Assembly (NCBI RefSeq): GCF_003122385.1
Contig: NZ_CP029255.1
Span: forward strand, 2,790,001 to 2,854,000
From: Flavobacterium crocinum
GTDB lineage: Bacteria; Bacteroidota; Bacteroidia; Flavobacteriales; Flavobacteriaceae
Direction of reading: 5' to 3'
Length of the DNA stretch: 64,000 bases
Shown here: piece after piece, positions 32,390-40,218 of the stretch
How the letters are laid out: every line of letters starts with the position of its first letter
How positions within the stretch are numbered: the stretch's first letter is position 1
Made by a program: the position numbers and the translations under genes
The notes under the pieces: model-generated
Told to the model about the DNA's origin: nothing
Database searches by the model: none
Seen by the model: only the letters and a program-made list of their open reading frames with translations

Positions 32390-32432
32390 AGAAAAAGCGT
32401 AAATGTTAAGACGTTTGCGCTTTTTCTTTTTT
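32390..32432 (+). terminator. Terminator of the acidic protein gene
   Basis: AGAAAAAGCG(T)AAA...GTTTGCGCTTTTTCT forms a hairpin closed by A/T-rich arms and followed by TTTTTTT. Confidence 0.82.
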
Positions 32433-32450
32433 TGATAAAAAAACAGGGGC

Positions 32451-32757
32451 TTAATTTACTTTAGTCCATCCTGCATTTTCAATTTCATTTCCAAAAATGT
32501 TGTTGCTTTCAACTTTTTTGATTTTTTTTTGAGTTTTTAAATCTTCAGCTAGTGTGGTGAGACATTTTCCAATTTGCAAATGAACATTTCTAAATGAATT
32601 ATCTTCGTAGCTGTTTAAAAAAATGACATAATCATTTTCAAATTTTTTCGAAAAGTGTCTGATGAATTCATGCGAATCGAATTCATTAGGCAATTCTTTT
32701 TACTATTAGTTCTTTTATCGAATCTAAGTTTTTGATAAAAAAGGATTTAATTTTCAT
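32451..32757 (-). pseudogene. Frameshifted small gene (about 101 codons before the shift)
   Basis: On the - strand an ATG at 32757 opens a frame that stops at 32686 (MKIKSFFIKNLDSIKELIVK...). A second frame, open from 32699 and lacking any ATG, continues PNEFDSHEFIRHFSKKFENDYVIFL to 32451 and ends GNEIENAGWTKVN. Removing one A from the A5 run at about 32696-32700 joins them smoothly as IVKELPNEFDSHEF. This is best read as a single gene broken by a one-base insertion, or one expressed by slippage. The family is unknown; the C-terminal half is charged and helical. It lies downstream of the TIR-STAND gene on the same strand. Confidence 0.65.
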
Positions 32758-32814
32758 AATTAATATTTTTTATAATTTATATCTTATATAGTACGATAAA
32801 AAAAAATTAACATA

Positions 32815-32946
32815 AATTGAGCCAAGTGCAAATGTTTCTTTGTTAGCACGAACATTTCTCTCTTGCTAGCAAAGTTTTTTAGATTGATTTAGCTTTCATT
32901 CACGAATGGGACGCTCGCACCAGCGGAGGAAAATGAAAAACAGTAT
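32815..32946. repeat. Repeat remnant between the frameshifted gene and the TIR-STAND gene
   Basis: It contains CACGAATGGGACGCTCGCAC, which recurs in altered form at 63113-63150 (CACGAATGAGACGCTTGAG, then a shared AAAATGAAA...AGTAT tail). No ORF is supported. It may be a decayed mobile-element end. Confidence 0.4.
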
Positions 32947-32953
32947 GTTAAAA

Positions 32954-35900
32954 TCATAAGTACATTTCGTCTTCTCTATTTTTTTCGTTTTCTATTTCCT
33001 TATCAATATAATTTAATCTTGCATTAGCCCAAGATCGAACAGTTTCAAATTTATGATTGGATAAAAATTTAAAAATTTCTTTTTTTGCTTCTAAAAGTGG
33101 AATTATTGAACCAGTCCATGAGTACGACCCCATATTTGCACTAAAACTTCTAATTACTTCTTCAATATCTCCAAAATTATCCAGTAATTTGATTGCTAAT
33201 GGGTTTAAGGTATTATAGTTAGTATTGTTATCAGCGTAAATGGGTATTAATTGAGCTAATCTTTCTGGGGCTATGTTTCTTTTTTCTTCTGCCCAATCAA
33301 AAATGACATCTATTTTTCCGCTGAACAATAAACCAGTTTTTCTGCCGACTCCACCTATGTAAGACCCTAATATATGTTTTAATCCATAGAATTTATTATA
33401 ATTTTCATCGGTTGCAATTAAACTCTTGCTCAAATCATTCCAAATAAAATCGAAATATTTTACTATAAGAACGTTATATATTTTTTGTACTTCATTGTCT
33501 AAATGATAACTTCTTTCCCAAGAGATGCTACTAATTATAGTTGCATTTATAAATCGTGCTAAATCAGGTTGATTTTCAATATCTAATATTTTTATTAATA
33601 ATTGGGAAATTTTATAGTCACTAAAGTTTAATTCCGTTCCAAATTCAATAATAAGTTTTTTTGAATAATTCAATAATTCAGGCTCTGGGTTTTCGGAGTT
33701 GTATACATTGCTAAAGATTGATTCGATAATAAATGAATACGATTTTTTATTTTTTACCAGAAGATTTTTGTAAAATTTTAACTTTACTTCAATGGGGGCA
33801 GTTGAAAGTGCTTGATTGTATGTATATTTATATAATTCATAAATCATCTGCTCGTCATGATCAATTAAATTTAATAAATAATCAAAATAATTATGCCCAT
33901 CTGAGTCATGGCTTATAAAGTAAAATAATGACTTTTGCAGAGAATAATTTTGAAAGATTTTTTCATAAATTGTTCTTTTTTCTGCTATACTATTGCCGCT
34001 TATAAAACCTTCGAATAATGAGTAATTTCGTTGTTCACTAACAGTTTTTTCTAAGGAATCAAGTGATAAATCAACGAATTCAATCTTTTGATTTGATTCT
34101 AATAATTCAAAGAGCTTCCGACCAAAATAAAATGTATAATCTGGTTTGGATGAGTAAAAAACAGGTAAGTAAACATTCCAAGAATAATTGTTTTTTAAAA
34201 ATTCATTAGCTAAATTCTCAAAGTATTCTATGTATTTATTAAATGAGTCACTTCTAAAATCTATATCAAGATAGAAGTGATTATGAGCATTAATAAATCT
34301 ACTTTTAAAATCGTTTTTGGAAAGCTTGGTTATGTAAAAATTGATTTTATCTAAATCATCATTAATTAAATATTGTATGTCGTATTTTCTTATTTGTTTT
34401 AGAGCTAAAAGTCCTTGATCAAAATCCCATTTTTTTATTTCAAAAATTGTTTCTAAATACCTTTTTAATATGTTGAAACATCCGAATCTCACTAATGAAC
34501 GTGATGATTCTAAAATTATAGAGATACATTTTTCAGAAATCCAATCGTTATTATGTATTGGCTCAATTATTAAATCCAATATTTCTTGCCAATAGATATA
34601 TATTTCTTGGTTAGAAGGTTCATAATCTTTTAATTTGATTTTACCTTGTTCCTCTGCGCCCATTATTCTTGAAAAATGAGATGAGTCTAAAGCAGATTTA
34701 ATAGCAGCGAATGCTATTTTTTTAGAATTTTTATCCTCAAAATCAAATGCCCACTTAAGTACATAAAATCGATCTTTCAAATTTGCTGAAGTACCGGGTA
34801 ATAAAATCTTAAACAAATGGATAAATTCTCCTGTTGAATTGTTTGACCAACTTTCGTTTTCAGCCAAAGCGAATAGAAATAGAGTTTTTGTACTTTGCTT
34901 AAAAGTTCTTTTGTCGAAACATAATTTTCCTAAAGACCAAACTAAATTTCTTCTACCTTCTTCAATTTTTAGTAATTCGCTTCTTTGCATTTCACTAAAA
35001 ATATTCCAAAGGGTGTTGGAAGTCGCTACTGGATTCACTTCAACAAATGAGCGAAAGAGGCGTGAACCCAGTTCTGTATTTAAAACTTTCGCATTATAAA
35101 AAGGGCCAAATTCACTAACCAATTTGTCTGTAATTTCTACTGCTTTTGTATTGAAATTTAGATATTTCATACGTTTTGCAAATGAATCAGATATACTTTT
35201 TTTATGTTCATCTTCTTCAATGCTAGAAAGATATGTTATAATGTCCGACATTTTTTGAGGACTGCAAGTTTCAAGCCATTCTGTTGCTAATTGCATAGCG
35301 AAAGGGAATGGTCTCATACTAATATATCTTCCTCTTCTTTCAAAGATTTCTCTTTTCAAAAAGTGGTTGCAAGTTTCAGTAAATTTAGTAATAAGAACAC
35401 TATTGTCTTGAATATCAACACTTGTTAAATCTTTGTTTTTTGCAATGTACTCTAGCTCTTTTCTAACTTCATCTTCGAAGCCTATATGATTAAATAATGA
35501 ACATGACCGTAAAATATTTCTATTCTCAGAATCATTTCCCTTTTCTCCCAATAACCGGTCTAATAATTCCTTGTCATCTAATTTTCCTGTGATAGGATTT
35601 CCTTCTCTATCACTATCTGTTAAAAGTTTAACCATTAAAGGTATTCCTTGGGAAAACTCTTTTATTTTTTCAGTATTATCTTTGGATAAATATGAAAAGT
35701 CCTCTTCAATTATTTCAGTAACTACATCTGTTAGATTTTCTTGTTGAAGATGTAAATAATTTATACTTGAGTGTTTGCCTGATTCTAATTCTTCAGGGTT
35801 TGAGTCAATTGTTATTAAAAAAAGATTATTATTTGATTTCTTTAGAAGGTTTAATAAAATTCTATGATTAGATATCTCACAATTATCTAATATAATTATC

Positions 35901-36793
35901 TTATCTTCATTATTACTTTGAAGGTTGATGACATATTGTGTTAAATCTAATGAGGATTTCTCTTTAAAATCATAATATAGTACTCGACTTGATAATATCA
36001 AACTTTCGTGATTTTCCTCCACAGGTCTAAACATTTCGAATAAAATTCTTGTTTTGCCAAGACCAGAAAGGCCTATTAATCTGATAGTTTCTTTTTTTTG
36101 TTTAATAGAATTAACTATTATAGTTTTTAATTTATTTATATAATCATTTTGATGAAATCTTTGAGAGGAATCAAATTCTAAATTCCAATCATTCCAGTTT
36201 TTAAAAGGTCTATATTTTTCTTTCTGATTTTTTAGTATATATAAAGTTGTTTCTTCAATTTTGCTAACAATTGTTTTTACCAGCTGACTTTTTATATCAT
36301 CACTGTTTTTACTTTTTTTATTGTAAGTATATTCTATAGGGAATCTTAAATGTCTGATATCAAATGTAACATTTGAATTGTCTTTGCTGGGTGATCCATA
36401 AAATGAATTAAGAATTCCAATTATTCTTTCTGGGCCAACAGCATCATATGCTATTCCATATTCTATCAAAACATTATCATTGTGGGCTGGTTTATATTTT
36501 TGATTTTCAAATGTTTTTTTTAAAAACTTAATAAAGCATGAGGTATGATTGACAATTGATAAATCTGCAATAAAAATATCGCAATTCGGAATTCTTTCAT
36601 CCATTATTTTATTTGGAATAGATGGGGATCCAGATAGTCCTCTAGTGCCTTCTTGAATTATATAATTTATACTTTTTAGGTTTTCTCTGTGTTCTAATTC
36701 ATTGACAGCTTCGTGTAAGCATGTTAATATGAAATCTTTATTATATTTTGCTTCGGTGCTAAGTTGCCAAGAAAAAAAAATTTTTATTTGCAT
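32954..36793 (-). CDS. TIR-like/STAND NTPase with large helical C-terminus, candidate anti-phage protein
   Basis: The 1279-residue protein has three parts. Residues 1-185 form a TIR-like nucleotide-binding effector domain: IFFSWQ (6-10), GLSGSPSIPNKI, CDIFIADLS (71-79), NVLIEYGIA with Glu111 at the catalytic position, and DIRHLRFPIEY. Residues about 205-470 are a STAND NTPase: Walker A GLSGLGKT (241-248), Walker B IIILDNCE (299-306) and a SQGIPLMVKLL motif (381-391) equivalent to GxP. About 800 residues of helical repeats follow, the usual ligand-sensing end. STAND proteins with TIR-type effectors (Avs, TIR-NLR) detect phage proteins and deplete NAD or signal. The gene follows a channel-like gene by 31 bases. 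The assignment is by motif; the exact family is not identified. Confidence 0.85.
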   Translation of the reverse strand: MQIKIFFSWQLSTEAKYNKDFILTCLHEAVNELEHRENLKSINYIIQEGTRGLSGSPSIPNKIMDERIPNCDIFIADLSIVNHTSCFIKFLKKTFENQKYKPAHNDNVLIEYGIAYDAVGPERIIGILNSFYGSPSKDNSNVTFDIRHLRFPIEYTYNKKSKNSDDIKSQLVKTIVSKIEETTLYILKNQKEKYRPFKNWNDWNLEFDSSQRFHQNDYINKLKTIIVNSIKQKKETIRLIGLSGLGKTRILFEMFRPVEENHESLILSSRVLYYDFKEKSSLDLTQYVINLQSNNEDKIIILDNCEISNHRILLNLLKKSNNNLFLITIDSNPEELESGKHSSINYLHLQQENLTDVVTEIIEEDFSYLSKDNTEKIKEFSQGIPLMVKLLTDSDREGNPITGKLDDKELLDRLLGEKGNDSENRNILRSCSLFNHIGFEDEVRKELEYIAKNKDLTSVDIQDNSVLITKFTETCNHFLKREIFERRGRYISMRPFPFAMQLATEWLETCSPQKMSDIITYLSSIEEDEHKKSISDSFAKRMKYLNFNTKAVEITDKLVSEFGPFYNAKVLNTELGSRLFRSFVEVNPVATSNTLWNIFSEMQRSELLKIEEGRRNLVWSLGKLCFDKRTFKQSTKTLFLFALAENESWSNNSTGEFIHLFKILLPGTSANLKDRFYVLKWAFDFEDKNSKKIAFAAIKSALDSSHFSRIMGAEEQGKIKLKDYEPSNQEIYIYWQEILDLIIEPIHNNDWISEKCISIILESSRSLVRFGCFNILKRYLETIFEIKKWDFDQGLLALKQIRKYDIQYLINDDLDKINFYITKLSKNDFKSRFINAHNHFYLDIDFRSDSFNKYIEYFENLANEFLKNNYSWNVYLPVFYSSKPDYTFYFGRKLFELLESNQKIEFVDLSLDSLEKTVSEQRNYSLFEGFISGNSIAEKRTIYEKIFQNYSLQKSLFYFISHDSDGHNYFDYLLNLIDHDEQMIYELYKYTYNQALSTAPIEVKLKFYKNLLVKNKKSYSFIIESIFSNVYNSENPEPELLNYSKKLIIEFGTELNFSDYKISQLLIKILDIENQPDLARFINATIISSISWERSYHLDNEVQKIYNVLIVKYFDFIWNDLSKSLIATDENYNKFYGLKHILGSYIGGVGRKTGLLFSGKIDVIFDWAEEKRNIAPERLAQLIPIYADNNTNYNTLNPLAIKLLDNFGDIEEVIRSFSANMGSYSWTGSIIPLLEAKKEIFKFLSNHKFETVRSWANARLNYIDKEIENEKNREDEMYL

Positions 36794-36824
36794 TTTTTAT
36801 AGAATAAAATTAGAATCTTATCGC

Positions 36825-37445
36825 CTAATTTGGAGAGGTTGTTTGTGGAACTGTTTTGCCTAGAATTAAAGTTAAAAACACAAAACTAATTATTAACTGT
36901 ATTATTGTTATGTGGTAACTTGTTGTTGTGTGAGGTGTTACGTTTGGATATTCTGCTGTTAATGAATTAGCGCAACTAAACCACATGGCGTCTATACTGC
37001 TAGATTTATTCTGAAGCCATGTAAACTCGCTATTATATGGGAAACGAAATAAGTAAGCAAAGCAAAGATTAGAAAAACCTATTGATAAAATTAATGTTAT
37101 AAATCTGCGTCTTACTCTGTCTATAAGAAAAGATTCGGTGTTCATAGCTTGCTTGTCCCAAATATGATGATAAAAGTAGGTATATAGATTTGTAAAAATT
37201 AAATACCAAGTAAATATAGTAAAGTAAATATTCGTTAATCCAATCTTCATTGCATACAAAATTAAGAGCCACTTTAATAAAATAAAAAAATCCACGACAT
37301 ATCTTTCAACTGTCGATTTTTTATCGTTATTGCTATTACGAAAAAAAGAATAGACGGCTATGAATTTTAAAAATTCTACAATTGAAATATATTTTAAGTT
37401 TTCTATTAAAAATTTTGATATTATGTAGATGGGACCGTTTTTCAT
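36825..37445 (-). CDS. Membrane protein with degenerate potassium-channel pore, 206 aa
   Basis: Three membrane helices are visible at about 52-70, 72-92 and 114-133. A pore-loop region IDAMWFSCANSLTAEYPNVTP (151-171) and a last helix ITIIQLIISFVFLTLILGK (179-197) follow. The pore loop matches the two-helix potassium channel layout, DALWFSxxTxTTVGYGDxxP, with the same spacing, but TVGYGD is replaced by TAEYPN (163-168). Both filter glycines are lost, so ion choice should differ or be absent. It is upstream of and probably co-transcribed with the TIR-STAND gene, suggesting a membrane-acting partner or effector. A cytoplasmic N-terminal amphipathic segment precedes helix 1. Confidence 0.8.
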   Translation of the reverse strand: MKNGPIYIISKFLIENLKYISIVEFLKFIAVYSFFRNSNNDKKSTVERYVVDFFILLKWLLILYAMKIGLTNIYFTIFTWYLIFTNLYTYFYHHIWDKQAMNTESFLIDRVRRRFITLILSIGFSNLCFAYLFRFPYNSEFTWLQNKSSSIDAMWFSCANSLTAEYPNVTPHTTTSYHITIIQLIISFVFLTLILGKTVPQTTSPN

Positions 37446-37598
37446 ATAAATATTTTTTGAATTGTAATTAAATTGTAAAACTTTATTAGTAACAAAAATT
37501 AAACAAACATCGTCTTTATTTAAAATTAATTAGTAGGTAAAAACACCTGATTTTTATAATTTTTTTGATAAAGCTAAACTCTTTAAATTCAAATTCAT

Positions 37599-37612
37599 TA
37601 CGGAAAACCGTA
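37599..37612. promoter_or_regulatory. Palindrome TACGGAAAACCGTA
   Basis: TACGG/CCGTA arms lie 154 bases upstream of the channel-like gene start. It differs by one base from the palindrome at 27655-27668. Confidence 0.4.
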
Positions 37613-37635
37613 AACCATATCATAAAAAACAAAAC

Positions 37636-37752
37636 ACCTAGCCCTGATAGCAGCGGCATCCTTTTTAGGCAAACGAAAAAGATCTTATTAAAGCCGTAAA
37701 CCTTCTGCCTAAAAAGATATAGCGGATAGCAGGAATTAGCTCCTAAAAACCA
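37636..37752. other. Structured non-coding element upstream of prfA
   Basis: An 11-bp perfect stem CTTTTTAGGCA/TGCCTAAAAAG encloses about 35 bases. Outside it, CTAGCCCTGATAGCAGCGGC can partly pair with GCGGATAGCAGGAATTAGC, so the whole stretch folds into one long stem. Similar AGGAGCTAATTCC...GGGCTAGG sequences are familiar to me from other Flavobacteria intergenic regions, as memory rather than a search. It could be an RNA element or a repeat. An 82-codon frame across it is rejected. Confidence 0.5.
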
Positions 37753-37823
37753 TCCTAATTCCACGAAACATTCAACTTAAATCCCTCAAAAAATAACCAC
37801 TAGAAAAATCAATAAAAATTTTG

Positions 37824-37831
37824 TAATTTTG
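37824..37831 (+). promoter_or_regulatory. -7 element for prfA
   Basis: TAATTTTG followed by CCG lies 24 bases before the prfA start codon. The same TTTGTAATTTTGCCG word precedes pyrF (48747-48761). Confidence 0.6.
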
Positions 37832-37855
37832 CCGTCCAATAAAAGGAATTAGAAA

Positions 37856-38932
37856 ATGTTAGATAGACTTCAATATGTAAAGCAGCGTTTTGATGAGATT
37901 TCGGATTTGATTATTCAGCCGGATGTTATTTCTGATCAAAAACGTTACAAACAGCTTAACCAGGAATACAAAGGGATAAAAGCTCTGGTTGAAAAGAGAG
38001 AAGAGTACATCATAGTTTTAGCCAACATCGACGAAGCAAACGAAATTATTGCTGACGGAAGTGATGCTGAAATGGTGGAAATGGCCAAAATGCAGTTGGA
38101 TGAAGCAAAAGAACGCCTGCCGGAATTGGAGGAGGAAATCAAATTCATGCTGATTCCTAAAGATCCTGAAGACGCGAAAAACGTTATGGTGGAGATCCGC
38201 GCCGGAACGGGTGGGGACGAAGCGAGTATTTTTGCAGGAGATTTATTCAGAATGTACACGAAATACTGTGAAACACAAGGATGGAGAACATCTGTTGTAG
38301 ATATGAACGAAGGAACTTCCGGAGGTTTCAAAGAGGTTATTTTTGAAGTTACTGGAGAAGATGTGTACGGAACTTTGAAGTTTGAAGCTGGTGTGCACCG
38401 TGTACAGCGTGTACCTCAGACCGAAACTCAGGGACGTGTACATACATCGGCTGCAACGGTTATGGTATTGCCGGAAGCAGAGGAATTTGATGTTCAGGTA
38501 GATATGAACGATGTTCGTGTCGATTTCTTCTGTTCGTCAGGACCTGGTGGGCAGTCGGTAAATACTACGAAATCGGCTGTACGTTTAACGCACATTCCGA
38601 CAGGATTGGTGGCGCAATGTCAGGATGAGAAATCACAGCACAAGAATAAAGATAAAGCTTTAATGGTATTACGTTCTCGTTTGTACGAAATGGAATTGGC
38701 CAAAAAGCAGGAAGAAGATGCTAAAAAACGTAGTTCTCAGGTAAGTTCCGGAGACCGTTCGGCTAAGATTCGTACGTACAACTATGCACAAGGACGTGTA
38801 ACCGATCACCGTGTTGGTTTAACACTTTACGATTTGGGAAACATCATGAACGGTGATATCCATAAAATTGTTTCTGAGCTTCAGTTGGTTAATAACATGG
38901 AGAAATTGAAGGAAGCTTCGGAAGTTTACTAA
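37856..38932 (+). CDS. prfA: Peptide chain release factor 1
   Basis: The 358-residue factor recognises UAA and UAG stop codons and releases the finished protein. The GGQ loop, [23 protein letters not shown], is at about residue 225-247, with the Gln that is methylated by PrmC. The codon-recognition region precedes it ([28 protein letters not shown]), carrying the P-x-T-type tripeptide. The N-terminal helical domain starts [18 protein letters not shown]. Length and order are normal. It has its own promoter and a terminator after it and marks the return to core genome to the right of the accessory island. Confidence 0.97.
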   Translation: MLDRLQYVKQRFDEISDLIIQPDVISDQKRYKQLNQEYKGIKALVEKREEYIIVLANIDEANEIIADGSDAEMVEMAKMQLDEAKERLPELEEEIKFMLIPKDPEDAKNVMVEIRAGTGGDEASIFAGDLFRMYTKYCETQGWRTSVVDMNEGTSGGFKEVIFEVTGEDVYGTLKFEAGVHRVQRVPQTETQGRVHTSAATVMVLPEAEEFDVQVDMNDVRVDFFCSSGPGGQSVNTTKSAVRLTHIPTGLVAQCQDEKSQHKNKDKALMVLRSRLYEMELAKKQEEDAKKRSSQVSSGDRSAKIRTYNYAQGRVTDHRVGLTLYDLGNIMNGDIHKIVSELQLVNNMEKLKEASEVY

Positions 38933-38999
38933 CATGAACTTCTTAGGTTCTGAGATGCTAAGATACTAAGGGACTAAGTTTTCCCTTTAAACATATAAT

Positions 39000-39028
39000 T
39001 AAGCCGAACTTGCGTTCGGCTTTTTTTT
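39000..39028 (+). terminator. prfA terminator
   Basis: AAGCCGAA / TTCGGCTT with a 6-base loop and eight T follow about 65 bases after the prfA stop. Between stop and hairpin lie CTAAG-type degenerate words (38940-38981). Confidence 0.85.
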
Positions 39029-39039
39029 GGAAAAAACTG

Positions 39040-39897
39040 CCAATCTTTGTGGAGTTTCTAGTGTGATCTTTCCTTCGTCAAGATGACAAAAAAGAATAAA
39101 AGCGTATTGATTGAAAACATAGCCAGTGGTTTCAACCACTGGAACGCAAAGTGTATATCCGCCAAATTCGCTAAATCTGCGAGAAACAACACGGCCAATC
39201 TTTGTAGAGTTTCTTGCGGAGATTCCTCCTTCGTCGGAATGACATATATTGTGGTAATTCGTAGAAAGGAAAAAAACTTTATAATCTGCTGTCCCGATAG
39301 CTATCAGAAGCGGAAACAAAAATTGCCAATCTTTGTGGAGCTTCTAGTGTGATCTTTCCTGCGTCAAGATGACAAAAAAGAATAAAAAGCGTATCGATTG
39401 AAAAGATAGCCAGTGGTTTTAACCACTGGGACACAAAGTATAATATTTGAGTATATATTTTGGAAATCTGCAAAATCTGCAAAATCTGTGAGAAACAAAA
39501 TGGCCAATCTTTGTGGAGTTTCTAGTGTGATCTTTCCTTCGTCAAGATGACAAAAAAGAATAAAAGCGTATTGATTGAAAAGATAGCCAGTGGTTTCAAC
39601 CACTGGAACGCTAGTATAATATTTGAGTATATATTTTGGAAATCTGCAAAATCTGCAAAATCTGCGAGAAACAAAATGGCCAATCTTTATGGAGTTTCTA
39701 GTGTGATCTTTCCTTCGTCAAGATGACAAAAAAGAATAAAAAGCGTATTGATTGAAAAGATAGCCAGTGGTTTCAACCGCTGGGACACAAAGTATAATAT
39801 TTGAGTATATATTTTGGAAATCTGCAAAATCTGCGAGAAACAAAACGGCCAATCTTTGTGGAGTTTCTAGTGTGATCTTTCCTTCGTCAAGATGACA
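39040..39897. repeat. Six diverged copies of a 130-180 bp composite repeat
   Basis: CCAATCTTTGTGGAGTTTCT recurs at 39040, 39195, 39326, 39504, 39680 and 39849, each followed by TAGTGTGATCTTTCCTTCGT-type sequence and AAGATGAC. Between copies are a hairpin ATAGCCAGTGGTTTCAACCACTGG and short runs of AATCTGCAAAATCTGC. The unit length changes because the inner modules come and go. The unit is half of the 100-bp palindromic repeat at 4401. Frames crossing these repeats are not genes. Confidence 0.85.
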
Positions 39898-40083
39898 AAA
39901 TAGGAGAGAAAACTTTGCGACTCTGTAACTCTGTACCTTTTAGAAAAAAAAGTTATTTTTTTAAGAAATTAATGTAAAGTTTTAAATCATTTAAAAATTA
40001 GTATTACTATTTTTTTTAGGTTTAAATTAAGGACAATACTACAGTAGGTAAGTAAGCGGTAAGATTTATAAGAAGTTTTAGTA

Positions 40084-40126
40084 AAACTTAGAATCTTAGA
40101 ACCTTAGTCTCTCAGCATCTCAAAAA
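40084..40126. repeat. CTTAG-word array, inverse of the array after prfA
   Basis: AACTTAGAATCTTAGAACCT continues with TTAGTCTCTCAGCATCTC. It is an inverse counterpart of the CTAAG words at 38940-38981 that open this intergenic region, so the two ends of the 1.2-kb gap can pair. Confidence 0.5.
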
Positions 40127-40162
40127 AAACTTCACGAATCGATAGATTCATGAAGTTTTTTT
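40122..40162. terminator. Hairpin before the DUF5723 gene
   Basis: AAAAAACTTCACGAATC / GATTCATGAAGTTTTTTTT is a near-perfect stem with A and T flanks. It insulates the downstream gene from the repeat cluster. Confidence 0.7.
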
Positions 40163-40218
40163 TTAACATTTTTTGTTTCATATTTGTTGCACCAAACCAA
40201 CCAATCTAAATTTTATTT

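Noticed and set aside
37516..37764. 82-codon - strand frame with hydrophobic stretch
   Set aside because: It reads through the long structured element and the TACGG palindrome; its hydrophobic part comes from A/T-rich hairpin arms. Treated as non-coding.
38936..39028. Second copy of a release-factor-linked gene such as prmC after prfA
   Set aside because: A terminator and repeats follow prfA directly; no frame of the right type is present.
39083..39603. Open frames of 67-106 codons across the repeat cluster
   Set aside because: They follow the repeat units in both strands, change frame with unit length and encode translated palindromes, not a protein.
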